Of a stretch of 64,000 nucleotides of DNA, positions 35,579 through 46,607 are shown piece by piece. The stretch is taken from the NCBI RefSeq assembly GCF_004363095.1, contig NZ_SNYO01000001.1:1054001-1118000 (forward strand), read 5' to 3'. The DNA comes from Actinomycetospora succinea. Its GTDB lineage: Bacteria > Actinomycetota > Actinomycetes > Mycobacteriales > Pseudonocardiaceae. Position numbers and translations under genes: made by a program. Every line of letters begins with the position of its first letter. Position 1 is the stretch's first letter. Under the pieces are notes generated by a model. That model did no database searches and was not told the DNA's origin. It saw only the letters and a list, made by a program, of their open reading frames with translations.

Positions 35579-38500
35579 GTGCTCGAGATCGGGGTGCTGG
35601 GCGAGGTGCGCGCGCACCTCGACGGCCGGCGCCTCGACCTCGGCGGGCCCCGCCAGCGGGCGGTCCTCGCGCTGCTCGTCGCGGCGAACGGCGCCGTGGT
35701 GCCCACCGACCGGTTCGTCGAGGACCTGTGGGCCGGCGAGCCGCCGCCGCGGGCGATCGGCGCGCTCCAGGCCTACGTCTCCCACCTGCGGCGGGTCCTC
35801 GAGCCCGACCGCGGGCCCCGCCGCCCCGCGCGGGTCCTCGTCAGCGCGGCCCCCGGCTACCGGCTGGACCTGCCCGCCGAGGCCGTCGACGCCTGGCACT
35901 ACGTCGCGCTCGTCGCGGGGGCACGCGAGTCCGGGGAGCCGGAGCGCGCCCTCGCGCTGCTCGCGGACGCCCGGGCGCTCTGGGCCGGCCCGCCCTACGC
36001 GGCGTCGGCGGACCAGCCGTGGGCGGGCGCCGAGGTCGACCGGCTGATCGCGACCCGGGCGTCGGCCGCCGAGCTCGCCGGCGCCGCCGCGATCGCGGTG
36101 GGACGCCCCGACGACGCGCTCGCCGACCTCGAGGCCGTCCTGCGCGGCGACCCGCTGCGCGAGCGGACCGCCGCCGTGCTCGCCCGCACGCTCGCGGCGG
36201 CGGGACGCCAGGGCGACGCGCTCGCCGTCGTCCGGGCCACCCGCGACCGCCTCGTCGACGAGCTGGGCGTGGACCCGGGCGCGGATCTCCGCGCGGCCGA
36301 GTCCGCGGTCCTCGCGGGGGACGTGGGATCGCCGTGCGCGCGCGCGACCGGGGAGTTCGGGCGCCTGGACGCAGCGAACGCCACGGTCGCTGCCACCCGG
36401 GGCACGCCACCCCCGCGCGAGGCCGACGCGACCGGGGACGACGCGCGCGGAGAAGCAGCGAACGCCACGTTCGCTGCAGCCGGGGCGGGGTTCCTCGGGC
36501 GCGCCGGGGAGCGGGCGCGGTTGCACCGGGCGGTGCGGGCGACGGCCGGCGGGCGGGGAGCCGCGGTCCTGTGGGTCGAGGGCGCGGCGGGGAGCGGCAA
36601 GTCGGCGCTGCTCGAGCAGGTGGCCGGGGAGCTCGCCGGGTTCGGGGTGCTGCGGGCCCAGTGCTCGGAGGTCGACGGCGCCCCGCCCGGCTGGGCGTGG
36701 CGCGACCTCCTGACCCGCCACACCGGCGCCCCGCCCGCGGCGCGCGACGCGTTCACGCTGACCGGGGAGCTCGCGGCGGCGCTCGACGCGGTCCGCGCCG
36801 ACGGGCTCGCGGTGCTCGTCGCCGAGGACGTCCACCGCGCCGACGGCGAGACGCTGCAGGTCCTGCGCCACCTGGTGACGACGTCGACCGACCCGGTGCT
36901 CGTGCTCGCGAGCTTCCGCGACGACGAGGTGTCCGAGGACCTCGCCCGCACCCTCGCCCTGCTCGCCGGCCGGACCGCGGACCGGGTCCACCTCGGCGGC
37001 CTCGACGAGGTCTCGGCGCGCACGCTGCTGCGCCGGGTCGCCGGCCGTGAGCTCCCCGAGAACATCTGGCGCGCGCTCGTGGAGCGGGCGGCGGGCCACG
37101 CCCTGTTCCTCGGCCAGCTCGGGCGGCTCGTGGCGTCCGAGGGCGTCGAGGTCGCCGCGCGCGGGGTGCCCGCCGGGGTCCGGGAGCTGATCGACCGCCG
37201 GGTCGAGCGCCTCCCGGCGCGCGCCGTGGCGACGCTGACCCGGGCCGCGGTGCTCGGCCGCGACGTCGACGTCGACCTGCTGCTCGCCGTCGACCCCCTG
37301 CGCGGCGGGCTGGACGACGACGACCTGCTCGACGACCTCGACACCGGCGTCGTCGCCGGTCTGCTCGTCGAGCGCCCCGACACCGGGCTGCGGTTCGCCC
37401 ACGCGCTGATCCGGGACACGTTCGCCGAGCGCACCCCGCCGCTGCGCCGCGCCCGGATGCACCTGGCGCTGCTCGACGTCCTCGAGCGCGAGCACCCCGA
37501 CCGCGTCCACGCCCTCGCCCACCACGCCGAGGTCGCCCTGTCGGCGGCGACGGCCGCGCGGGCCCTGCCCCACCTGCGGGCCGGCGCCCGCGACGCCCGG
37601 GAGGCCGGCGCCGTCGACGACGCCGTGCGCTGGTGGCGGGCGGTCCTGCGCGCCCACGACCTCGGCGCCGGCACCCCGGAGAGCCGGGTCGACGCGCAGG
37701 GCGAGCTGGTCGGGGCCCTCGCGGCGAGCGGGGACCTCCTGGCCGCGCGCGCCGAGCGCGCCCGGGCCGTCGCGGCAGCGCAGGCCCTCGGCGACCTCGC
37801 CCTCGAGGCCCGGGCGTGGCGCTGGGACGTGACGACGCTCTGGAGCACCCGGCCCAGCGACGAGGACAACGGGCCGGCCGTCGCGCGCCTGCAGGAGCTC
37901 CTCGCGACCGTCGACCCCGCCGACCGCGCGCTGCGCGTCGACCTCCTGCTCGCCCTCGCCCACGAGTGCGAGCCCTGGCTCCTCGAGACCGGCCGGCCCG
38001 CCGCGGTGGAGGCGCTCGCGATCGCCCGGGAGATCGGTGACGCGCGCCTGCTGTGCCGCGCGCTGAACGTCGAGTACCTGCACACGTTCGCCGTGCCCGA
38101 CCCCGACCACCACCGCCGCACCGGCGAGGAGATGCTCGCGCTCGCCGCCCGCGCGGGCCTGCCAGAGCACCGGTCGCTCGCCCACCTCGTGCTCTCGGCC
38201 GAGGCGGTCGGCCGCGGCGCGCTCGACGAGGCCCGGCGCCACCTCGACGACGCGGCCGCCGTCGCCACCGGTGGCCAGCTCCCGGTCCTGCTCCTCTCGG
38301 TGGCCCTGTTCGAGGCCACCCTCGACCTCGTCGCCGGGAGCACCGAGGCCGCGTGGGCGGCGTTCGACGACCTCACCACCCGCCTCGCGGCCACGGGCGA
38401 CCCCAACGGTCGCGTCATCCGCGCCTGGGCGATGACCACGCTCGCCGCCGCCGGGGGCGACGCGTCACCGATGCTCGGCGAGCTCGAGGAGATCGCCGCG

Positions 38501-38923
38501 CGGGACCCGGCGCTGGTCGCCGTGCTGCTCGTCCACGCCCGCCTCGACGCGGGGCAGGAGGAGCGCGCGCGGTCGGGATGGCCGCTGCCCCCGCTGCCGC
38601 GCGAGGGGACGTGGCTGCTCGAGACCGCGCTGCAGTGCCTGGCCGCCGCCCGCCTGGGCGACGAGGAGGTCCTGCGCCGCACGCGCGCCGACCTCGCCCC
38701 GTGGCGCGGGCGTCTCGTGCACACCGTCAACGGCCAGCTCGTGCTCGCCCCGGTCGACCTCGTGCTCGCCCGCGCCGCGATCGCCGCCGGCGAGCCCCGG
38801 GCGGCCGCCGCTGCCCTCGACCGGGCCGCGGACCTCGCCCGCCGGATCGGCGCGCCCCGGTGGCTGGCGGAGACCGCGGCCCTGCACGGCGACCTGCAAG
38901 CCGTCTACAAGTCCGGACGGTGA
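35579..38923 (+). CDS. BTAD/AAA large transcriptional regulator (AfsR/SARP-related)
   Basis: A 1114-residue regulator. Winged-helix DNA-binding domain (1-95: EIGVLGEVRAHLDGRRLDLGGPRQRAVLALLV, then VSHLRRVLEPDRG), bacterial transcription activator domain (BTAD, about 97-245), then an AAA ATPase domain with Walker A VEGAAGSGKSALLEQ (about 331-345) and a C-terminal array of tetratricopeptide-like helices to the end. Residues 250-300 are a linker containing DAANATVAAT and EAANATFAAA, which are encoded by two copies of the palindromic repeat. GTG 35579 follows the -10 TACGCT by six bases (leaderless). Target genes unknown. Confidence 0.9.
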   Translation: MLEIGVLGEVRAHLDGRRLDLGGPRQRAVLALLVAANGAVVPTDRFVEDLWAGEPPPRAIGALQAYVSHLRRVLEPDRGPRRPARVLVSAAPGYRLDLPAEAVDAWHYVALVAGARESGEPERALALLADARALWAGPPYAASADQPWAGAEVDRLIATRASAAELAGAAAIAVGRPDDALADLEAVLRGDPLRERTAAVLARTLAAAGRQGDALAVVRATRDRLVDELGVDPGADLRAAESAVLAGDVGSPCARATGEFGRLDAANATVAATRGTPPPREADATGDDARGEAANATFAAAGAGFLGRAGERARLHRAVRATAGGRGAAVLWVEGAAGSGKSALLEQVAGELAGFGVLRAQCSEVDGAPPGWAWRDLLTRHTGAPPAARDAFTLTGELAAALDAVRADGLAVLVAEDVHRADGETLQVLRHLVTTSTDPVLVLASFRDDEVSEDLARTLALLAGRTADRVHLGGLDEVSARTLLRRVAGRELPENIWRALVERAAGHALFLGQLGRLVASEGVEVAARGVPAGVRELIDRRVERLPARAVATLTRAAVLGRDVDVDLLLAVDPLRGGLDDDDLLDDLDTGVVAGLLVERPDTGLRFAHALIRDTFAERTPPLRRARMHLALLDVLEREHPDRVHALAHHAEVALSAATAARALPHLRAGARDAREAGAVDDAVRWWRAVLRAHDLGAGTPESRVDAQGELVGALAASGDLLAARAERARAVAAAQALGDLALEARAWRWDVTTLWSTRPSDEDNGPAVARLQELLATVDPADRALRVDLLLALAHECEPWLLETGRPAAVEALAIAREIGDARLLCRALNVEYLHTFAVPDPDHHRRTGEEMLALAARAGLPEHRSLAHLVLSAEAVGRGALDEARRHLDDAAAVATGGQLPVLLLSVALFEATLDLVAGSTEAAWAAFDDLTTRLAATGDPNGRVIRAWAMTTLAAAGGDASPMLGELEEIAARDPALVAVLLVHARLDAGQEERARSGWPLPPLPREGTWLLETALQCLAAARLGDEEVLRRTRADLAPWRGRLVHTVNGQLVLAPVDLVLARAAIAAGEPRAAAAALDRAADLARRIGAPRWLAETAALHGDLQAVYKSGR
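36371..36393. repeat. GCAGCGAAC palindrome inside coding sequence (imperfect)
   Basis: GCAGCGAAC (36371-36379) and GGTCGCTGC (36385-36393) form a nine-base stem with one mismatch. It lies inside the linker of the BTAD regulator gene and encodes AANATVAA. Confidence 0.65.
36455..36477. repeat. GCAGCGAAC palindrome inside coding sequence (perfect)
   Basis: Perfect nine-base arms GCAGCGAAC (36455-36463) and GTTCGCTGC (36469-36477) around GCCAC, 61 bases after the previous copy, in the same linker, encoding AANATFAA. Confidence 0.75.
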
Positions 38924-38977
38924 CGCTCCCGGACGACAGGAGACCGGCCGGGTCTCCTCGGAGCCAGGGAGCCTCCC

Positions 38978-39658
38978 GTGATCGTCACCCGCCGTCTCGT
39001 CCACACCCTCGGCGCGACCGCGCTCGCCGCGTCGGGCCTCGCCGGGCTCGCGGGCGGCGTGCTGCACCCGGTGGTCGACGGCCGGTCGCACTCCGTGGCG
39101 TCGATGACCGCGGAGGGCGGGCCACCCGCGTACCTGCTGCTCTACGGCGGCGCGGTGCTGCTCATGCTCGGGCTGCCCGCCGCGTACGCCTGGCTCGCCC
39201 CGCGCGTCGGGCTGCTCGGGCTCGTCGGCTTCGGGCTCTACATGATCGGCAACGCGCTCTCGGCGCAGTCGCACCTGGTCGTCGAGGGCTTCGTCGCCCG
39301 CGAGATCGTCGGCACCCGGCCCGACCTCGTGCCGGCCGACGGCTCGATCCTCGCCGCCCCGTCCTTCGTGACGCTGCAGACGGTCGGCGGCCTCGTGTTC
39401 GTGGCCGGCGTGCTGCTCGTCGGCGTCGCGCTGCTCGTGCACGGGCACGTGCCGCGCTGGATCGGCGTCGCCTTCGTGCTCTCCGCGCTCGGCGTGCTCG
39501 TGCCGCTGCCCGAGGCCCCGGTGCTCACGGGCCTGCAGGTCGAGCTGTTCGAGGCGGTCGCCACCGTGGGCCTCGCCGTCGCGATGGTCCGCGCGCCGCA
39601 CCGGTCCCCGGTGACGCCCTACTCCGCCGGCACCACCGTCGCCGAGAGCGCGCGGTGA
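38978..39658 (+). CDS. Multi-pass membrane protein of unknown function
   Basis: A 226-residue protein with about six hydrophobic segments: residues 9-28 (TLGATALAASGLAGLAGGVLH), 51-68, 74-95, 127-150, 155-173 and 185-203. Between helices 1 and 2 is a polar loop. There is no recognised domain. GTG 38978 is preceded by GGAGCC and the preceding hairpin-prone ACCGGCCGGGT. Its last 40 bases overlap the convergent EEP gene. Confidence 0.65.
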   Translation: MIVTRRLVHTLGATALAASGLAGLAGGVLHPVVDGRSHSVASMTAEGGPPAYLLLYGGAVLLMLGLPAAYAWLAPRVGLLGLVGFGLYMIGNALSAQSHLVVEGFVAREIVGTRPDLVPADGSILAAPSFVTLQTVGGLVFVAGVLLVGVALLVHGHVPRWIGVAFVLSALGVLVPLPEAPVLTGLQVELFEAVATVGLAVAMVRAPHRSPVTPYSAGTTVAESAR

Positions 39659-40368
39659 TCGGAGAGCGGCGGGTGGTGCACGCGCGGCGCGGAGGCGACG
39701 ACGCCGCGTCCGAGCAGGTGGTCGATCTGGCGGCGCGGGGCGTCGGCGGGGAACGTCCGGCCGTGGGCGAGCCCGTGCAGCCCGCTGCCGAGCCGGGCGC
39801 GGCGCACGCCGAGGTTGAGGTCGCCGGTGACGACGAGCGCCTCCTCGTCGCGCAGCGTCCGTGCGAGGTGGCGCAGCTGGACGAGGTTCCAGCCCGGGAT
39901 GAACGACAGGTGCGTGGTGACGACGGCCACCGGGCCGTGCGGGCCGGCGACGCGGGCGAGCAGCGCGGTCCGGGGCTCGTCGCGGACCACGACGAGCCGG
40001 CGGGGCCTGCCCACCACCAGCGGCACGTCGCGGGGCAGGCGCGGCAGCGGCACCACGCGCCACTCGGTCACCGGGTACCGCGACAGCAGGGCGACGCCGT
40101 AGGCCGGGGCGCCGGGCACGTCGGCCTCGACCCACGTCCCCGGCACGCCGTGCAGGGTCGGCGCGAAGCGGTGGTCGGTCGCGCCGAGCGCCTCGGCCGC
40201 CACCGCGGCCAGGTCGGCCTCGCCCGAGCGGGGCTGGGCCCGGTCGACCTCCTGCAGCCCGAGCACGTCCACGTCGAGGCCGCGGACGGCGTCGGCGAAG
40301 CGTTGCAGGTCGACGGGCCCGTCCGCGGTGGCGGCCCCGTGCAGCACGTTCCAGGTCCCGAGTCGCAC
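39619..40368 (-). CDS. Endonuclease/exonuclease/phosphatase family hydrolase
   Basis: A 249-residue EEP fold enzyme. The N-terminal motif is GTWNVLHG, then VLGLQEVDRAQPRSGEADLAA (metal-binding Glu), VVTTHLSFIPGWNLVQLRHL, VVTGDLNLGVRRARLGSG and the C-terminal catalytic pair RQIDHLLGRG...HPPLSDHRALSATV. These are the six EEP motifs of phosphodiester-cleaving hydrolases acting on phospholipids, nucleic acids or inositol phosphates. GTG 40368 fits; upstream residues would overlap the divergent nucleotidyltransferase gene. Confidence 0.85.
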   Translation of the reverse strand: MRLGTWNVLHGAATADGPVDLQRFADAVRGLDVDVLGLQEVDRAQPRSGEADLAAVAAEALGATDHRFAPTLHGVPGTWVEADVPGAPAYGVALLSRYPVTEWRVVPLPRLPRDVPLVVGRPRRLVVVRDEPRTALLARVAGPHGPVAVVTTHLSFIPGWNLVQLRHLARTLRDEEALVVTGDLNLGVRRARLGSGLHGLAHGRTFPADAPRRQIDHLLGRGVVASAPRVHHPPLSDHRALSATVVPAE

Positions 40369-40423
40369 GAGCCCCCGGGTTCCCCGGGTTCGGCGTCGGC
40401 CCACCCGGGGTAACGGACGTCCC

Positions 40424-40990
40424 ATGAGCGACCCCGACGGCGCCGGACGGCGCGAGGCGCTCAAGCGGGTCGCGGTGTCCCTGCGCGAGGGCGGGGTCGG
40501 GTTCGCGCTGGCCGGCGGGTACGCCGGGTGGGCCCTCGGCGGGCCGGAGCCGGAGAACGACGTCGACTTCGTCGTCACCGAGACCGACGCCGGACGTGCC
40601 GCCGAGGTCCTCGCCGCCGCCGGCCTCGACGTGGCGCACCCGCCCGAGGACTGGCTGTTCAAGGTCTACAGCGACGGCGCGATGGTCGACGTCCTGTTCC
40701 GCCTGGCCAGCGAGACCGTCGACGACGAGCTGCTCGGGCGCGCCGTGGAGCAGGAGGTGCTCTCGGTGCGGATGCCCGTCGTCGACGCCACCGACCTGAT
40801 CATCGGCAAGCTCGCGGCGCTCAACGAGCACGCCTGCGACCTGTCCAAGGTCCTCCCGACCGCCCGCGCCCTGCGCGAGAAGATCGACTGGCCGCGCGCC
40901 GAGGCGGCGACGGCCGACAACGACCTCGCCGTGGCGTGCCTGTTCCTGCTGCGGCGCCTCCGCGTGGCTCCCGGGTCGCCCACGCCGTGA
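40424..40990 (+). CDS. Nucleotidyltransferase-fold protein
   Basis: A 188-residue protein with a nucleotidyltransferase superfamily pattern: GGYAGWALGGPEPENDVDFVVTE, i.e. GG-x(n)-DxD metal-binding core (DVDFV), and downstream DLIIGKLAALNEHACDLSKV. It resembles small MNT/AbiEii-like nucleotidyltransferases that modify proteins or tRNA. The ATG is preceded by TAACGG seven bases upstream. It overlaps the HipA-like gene by a GTGA junction and the latter overlaps the DUF3037 gene by ATGA, so the three are one translational unit. Substrate unknown. Confidence 0.75.
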   Translation: MSDPDGAGRREALKRVAVSLREGGVGFALAGGYAGWALGGPEPENDVDFVVTETDAGRAAEVLAAAGLDVAHPPEDWLFKVYSDGAMVDVLFRLASETVDDELLGRAVEQEVLSVRMPVVDATDLIIGKLAALNEHACDLSKVLPTARALREKIDWPRAEAATADNDLAVACLFLLRRLRVAPGSPTP

Positions 40991-41760
40991 GCGTGTTGGA
41001 TGGCCCCGTGTCCGTCCTGCGCCGGGTCGTCGCCACCCGGTACGTCACCCCGCTGCGCGAGGGCGGCTCGCTGCCGGGGCTCGTCGAGGCCGACGACCTG
41101 GGCACCTACGTCGCCAAGTTCACCGGCGCCGGGCAGGGCGCGAAGGCGCTGGTCGCCGAGGTGATCGCCGGCGAGCTGGCCCGGCGGCTCGGCCTGCGGG
41201 TGCCCGAGCTGGTGGTGCTCGAGCTCGACCCCGTGATCGCCCGCGCCGAGCCCGACTGGGAGGTCCAGGAGCTCCTCGCCCGCAGCGGTGGCGACAACCT
41301 CGGCATGGACTTCCTGCCCGGCGCCATCGGCTTCGACCCCGTCGCGCACCGCGTCGACGCGGCCGAGGCGTCGCGGGTCCTGTGGTTCGACGCCTTCGTC
41401 GAGAACGTCGACCGCTCCTGGCGCAACCCGAACCTGCTGCGCTGGCACCGCGACCTGTGGCTGATCGACCACGGCGCCTGCCTGTACTTCCACCACTCCT
41501 GGGCGCGTGCGGCCGCCGCGGTCGCCCGGCCCTACGACGCGGGCGACCACGTGCTCGCGCCCGCGGCCACCGCGCGTGTCGAGGCCGACGCCGAGCTCGC
41601 CGGGCTGGTCGACGCCGGTCTGCTGATCGACGTCGTGCACCGCGTCCCGGACATCTGGCTCGAGGACCCGGCGTTCCCGTCGCCCGACGCGCTGCGCGAG
41701 GCCTACGTCGAGCACCTGCTGGGCCGTCTCGCCGCGCGAGAGGCGTGGGTGCCGCGATGA
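40987..41760 (+). CDS. HipA-like kinase family protein
   Basis: A 257-residue protein of the HipA-like kinase family. A Lys in TYVAKFTGAGQG (about residue 44) is a plausible ATP-binding lysine, FVENVDRSWRNPN is the catalytic-loop region and DHGACLYFHH replaces the DFG segment. It should phosphorylate a protein (HipA proteins act on a tRNA synthetase). The partner here is a nucleotidyltransferase upstream and a DUF3037 protein downstream, not the HipB antitoxin. GTG 40987 overlaps the upstream stop; GTG 41008 is an alternative start. Confidence 0.75.
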   Translation: MSVLDGPVSVLRRVVATRYVTPLREGGSLPGLVEADDLGTYVAKFTGAGQGAKALVAEVIAGELARRLGLRVPELVVLELDPVIARAEPDWEVQELLARSGGDNLGMDFLPGAIGFDPVAHRVDAAEASRVLWFDAFVENVDRSWRNPNLLRWHRDLWLIDHGACLYFHHSWARAAAAVARPYDAGDHVLAPAATARVEADAELAGLVDAGLLIDVVHRVPDIWLEDPAFPSPDALREAYVEHLLGRLAAREAWVPR

Positions 41761-42143
41761 CGAACGGGCAGATGGACACGTTCGAGTACGCCCTGCTGCG
41801 CGCCGTGCCCGACATCGAGCGCGGCGAGTGCGTCAACGTCGGCGTCCTGCTCTACTGCCGCCACCGCGAGCACCTCGACGCCCGGACCGCCCTCGACGTC
41901 GACCGCGTGCGCATGCTCGACGCCGGTGCCGACCTCGACGCGGTGCGCGACGCCGTGGAGGCCTGGGAACGGGCGGTGCGGGGCGAGGGACCGGCCGCCG
42001 TGCTCTCCCCGGGCGAGCGCTTCCGCTGGCTGACCGCGCCGCGCAGCACCGTCCTGCAGCCCGGTCCGGTGCACACCGGGCTCACCGCCGACCCGGACGC
42101 CGAGATCGAGCGGCTCGTCGCCCGGCTCGTCCGCCCCACCTGA
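41757..42143 (+). CDS. DUF3037 family protein
   Basis: A 128-residue protein with the signature EYALLRAVPDIERGECVNVGVLLYCR near the start and HLDARTALDVDRVRMLD, matching DUF3037 (function unknown, usually adjacent to HipA-like kinases). The C-terminal half contains FRWLTAPRSTVLQPGPVHTGL. The ATGA overlap with the kinase gene shows translational coupling. Confidence 0.8.
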   Translation: MTNGQMDTFEYALLRAVPDIERGECVNVGVLLYCRHREHLDARTALDVDRVRMLDAGADLDAVRDAVEAWERAVRGEGPAAVLSPGERFRWLTAPRSTVLQPGPVHTGLTADPDAEIERLVARLVRPT

Positions 42144-42263
42144 CCCGCCTGAATCGCTCCCGCGTTTCCCCCGGGGTGCGGACGGGGGACTACGGCAAGT
42201 GGTCGGCCGCGCGCAACCGTCGCGGCGAGCGGCGGCGCGCCGGCCACGACGGAGGAGGACACG

Positions 42264-44645
<2,382 letters not shown>

Positions 44646-44670
44646 GCCCGGCTACGGCACGCTGCGCGGC

Positions 44671-45630
44671 GTGACCAGAGCAGCGGCGCTCACGTTCCTG
44701 CTGATCGTGCTGGCGGCGTGCGGCGGGGCGCCGGGACCGACGTCCGCGACGGTGGCCCCGACGCCCTGCTCGCCGAACGTGGAGATCACCGGGTTCTCCG
44801 ACGTCCTCGACGGCCGCGAGTACGGGGCGCGCCGGACGTGGCCGGTCGCCGGGCTCTCGGGGCTCGCCGTCGACCGCGACGGCGCGCTGCTGGCCCTGAG
44901 CGACCGCTCGGTGCTCTTCACGCTCGACCCGCGCACCCGGGAGCCGACGAGCGCGACGCCGCTGGTCGACGGGACGGGCGCGTCCCTGGACGCCGAGGGG
45001 ATCGCGGTCGAGGGCGACGGGACGCGCCTGGTCACCTCGGAGAGCGACGTGGCGGTGCTCCGGTTCGACCGGGCCGGCCGGGTCGAGGGGCGCCTGGACG
45101 TCCCGCCCGACGTGGCGGACCGGGCGCGGCGCAACGAGACCCTCGAGGGCGTCGCCGTCCTCGCGCCCGGCGGGCCGGTGGTCGCCGCGATGGAGGGCGC
45201 GCTCGACGGCGACGACCCCGGGGTGCGGCGGTTCGTGACGTGGCCCGGTGCGGGGTGGACCTACCGCCCCGACCCCGGGCTCGACGTCTCCGAGCTCGCG
45301 GCGACGGGGGACGGGCGCCTGCTGGTGATCGAGCGCTCCTACACCTCCGGCGTCGGCAACACCGTGCACCTCGCCCTCGCCGACCCGGCGCGTGCCACGG
45401 ACGGCGCGCTGCCGCGCACGCTGCTCGCCGACCTCGGCGCCTGCCCGAGCCTCGGCGCCACCGCCCAGCAGGCCCAGGCGAACCCGCTGCTCGACAACGT
45501 CGAGGGCATGACCGTGCTCGGGCGCACGATCGACGGCGCGCTGCGGGTGCTGCTCGTCAGCGACGACAACCAGGACCCCGAGCAGACGACCCGGCTCTAC
45601 GACGTCCTCGTGCGCCTGCCCCCGGGATGA
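44671..45630 (+). CDS. Lipoprotein with phytase-like esterase domain
   Basis: A 319-residue lipoprotein. Signal MTRAAALTFLLIVLAAC has the lipobox LAAC, with Cys17 as lipidation site. The mature domain is rich in repeated D-G strands (GLSGLAVDRDGALLALSDRS, LDAEGIAVEGDGTRLVTSE, NETLEGVAVL) and ends NVEGMTVLGRTIDGALRVLLVSDDN, matching the phytase-like (esterase-like activity of phytase) propeller family. Substrate unknown. CACGCT lies seven bases before the GTG, possibly a leaderless promoter. It overlaps a downstream ATG by four bases. Confidence 0.8.
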   Translation: MTRAAALTFLLIVLAACGGAPGPTSATVAPTPCSPNVEITGFSDVLDGREYGARRTWPVAGLSGLAVDRDGALLALSDRSVLFTLDPRTREPTSATPLVDGTGASLDAEGIAVEGDGTRLVTSESDVAVLRFDRAGRVEGRLDVPPDVADRARRNETLEGVAVLAPGGPVVAAMEGALDGDDPGVRRFVTWPGAGWTYRPDPGLDVSELAATGDGRLLVIERSYTSGVGNTVHLALADPARATDGALPRTLLADLGACPSLGATAQQAQANPLLDNVEGMTVLGRTIDGALRVLLVSDDNQDPEQTTRLYDVLVRLPPG

Positions 45631-45701
45631 ACACCGCCGTGAATCGTGCCATCGGCGACATCAGCCGTGCGCCGCGTGCCGCGGGGGTAGAGGGTGGCGC
45701 G

Positions 45702-46607
45702 GTGACCGCCGACGCTCGCACCACCACGCCCGTCCGCGCCCTCGTCCTCGGTGGCGGCGGCCTCGCCGGCATCGCCTGGGAGGTCGGCGTCCTCGTCGGG
45801 CTCGCCGAGGGCGGCGTCGACCTCGGGCTCGCCGACCGCATCGTCGGCACCTCGGCCGGATCGGTCGTCGGGACGCTCCTCGCGACGGGTGTCGACCTCG
45901 CCGCCGTGCACGAGGAGCACCTCGCCGGCGACGGCTCCGGCAGCAGCGGGCCGCCGGCGAACCTCGACATGGAGGTGCTCGGCGCCGAGCTCGCCGCCGC
46001 GATGGACGGCGCCGCCGACGCGGGGGAGATGCGGGCCCGGCTCGGCGCGTGGGCGCTGGCCGCCGACACGCCCCCGGAGGCCGAGCGGCTCGAGGTCATC
46101 GACGCCCGTCTGCCGGTGAAGGAGTGGCCGAAGGTCGACCTGCGCATCACCGCGGTCGACGCCGAGACCGGGCACCTCGCCGTCTTCACCCGCGAGACCC
46201 GCGTGCGGCTGGTCGACGCGGTCGCCGGCAGCTGCGCCGTGCCCGGTGTGTGGCCGCCGATGACGGTGGGCCCGCGCCGGTACATCGACGGCGGCGTCGC
46301 GTCCATCGTGCACGTGGCGCGCGCCGACGACGACGGGTTCGACGTCGTCGGCCCCGCCGGGCGTCTGATCGTCGTCGCCCCGCTCGACCCGCCGGCGGGC
46401 GGCCCGTTCCGCTCGGTGACCCAGGAGATCGAGCACCGCGCCGAGCAGCACCCGGACACGACCGCCGTGGCGGTCATCGCCGACGAGACCTCCGTCGCCG
46501 CGTTCGGCACCAACGTCCTCGACCCGGCGACGATGCCGGCGTCCGCGCGCGCCGGGCGGGAGCAGGGCCGTGCGCGGGCCGCCGAGATCGCGCAGGCGTG
46601 GGCGTGA
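45702..46607 (+). CDS. Patatin-like phospholipase family protein
   Basis: A 301-residue alpha/beta hydrolase of the patatin family. Visible are the oxyanion GGGGLAG (about residues 15-21), the nucleophile Ser in GTSAGS and the catalytic Asp in DGGVASIVHVARADD, giving the Ser-Asp dyad. It hydrolyses acyl esters of lipids. Start is GTG 45702, with TAGAGG eight bases before it; ATG 45627, which overlaps the upstream stop as ATGA, would add 25 residues and imply coupling. I cannot decide between them. Confidence 0.8.
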   Translation: MTADARTTTPVRALVLGGGGLAGIAWEVGVLVGLAEGGVDLGLADRIVGTSAGSVVGTLLATGVDLAAVHEEHLAGDGSGSSGPPANLDMEVLGAELAAAMDGAADAGEMRARLGAWALAADTPPEAERLEVIDARLPVKEWPKVDLRITAVDAETGHLAVFTRETRVRLVDAVAGSCAVPGVWPPMTVGPRRYIDGGVASIVHVARADDDGFDVVGPAGRLIVVAPLDPPAGGPFRSVTQEIEHRAEQHPDTTAVAVIADETSVAAFGTNVLDPATMPASARAGREQGRARAAEIAQAWA

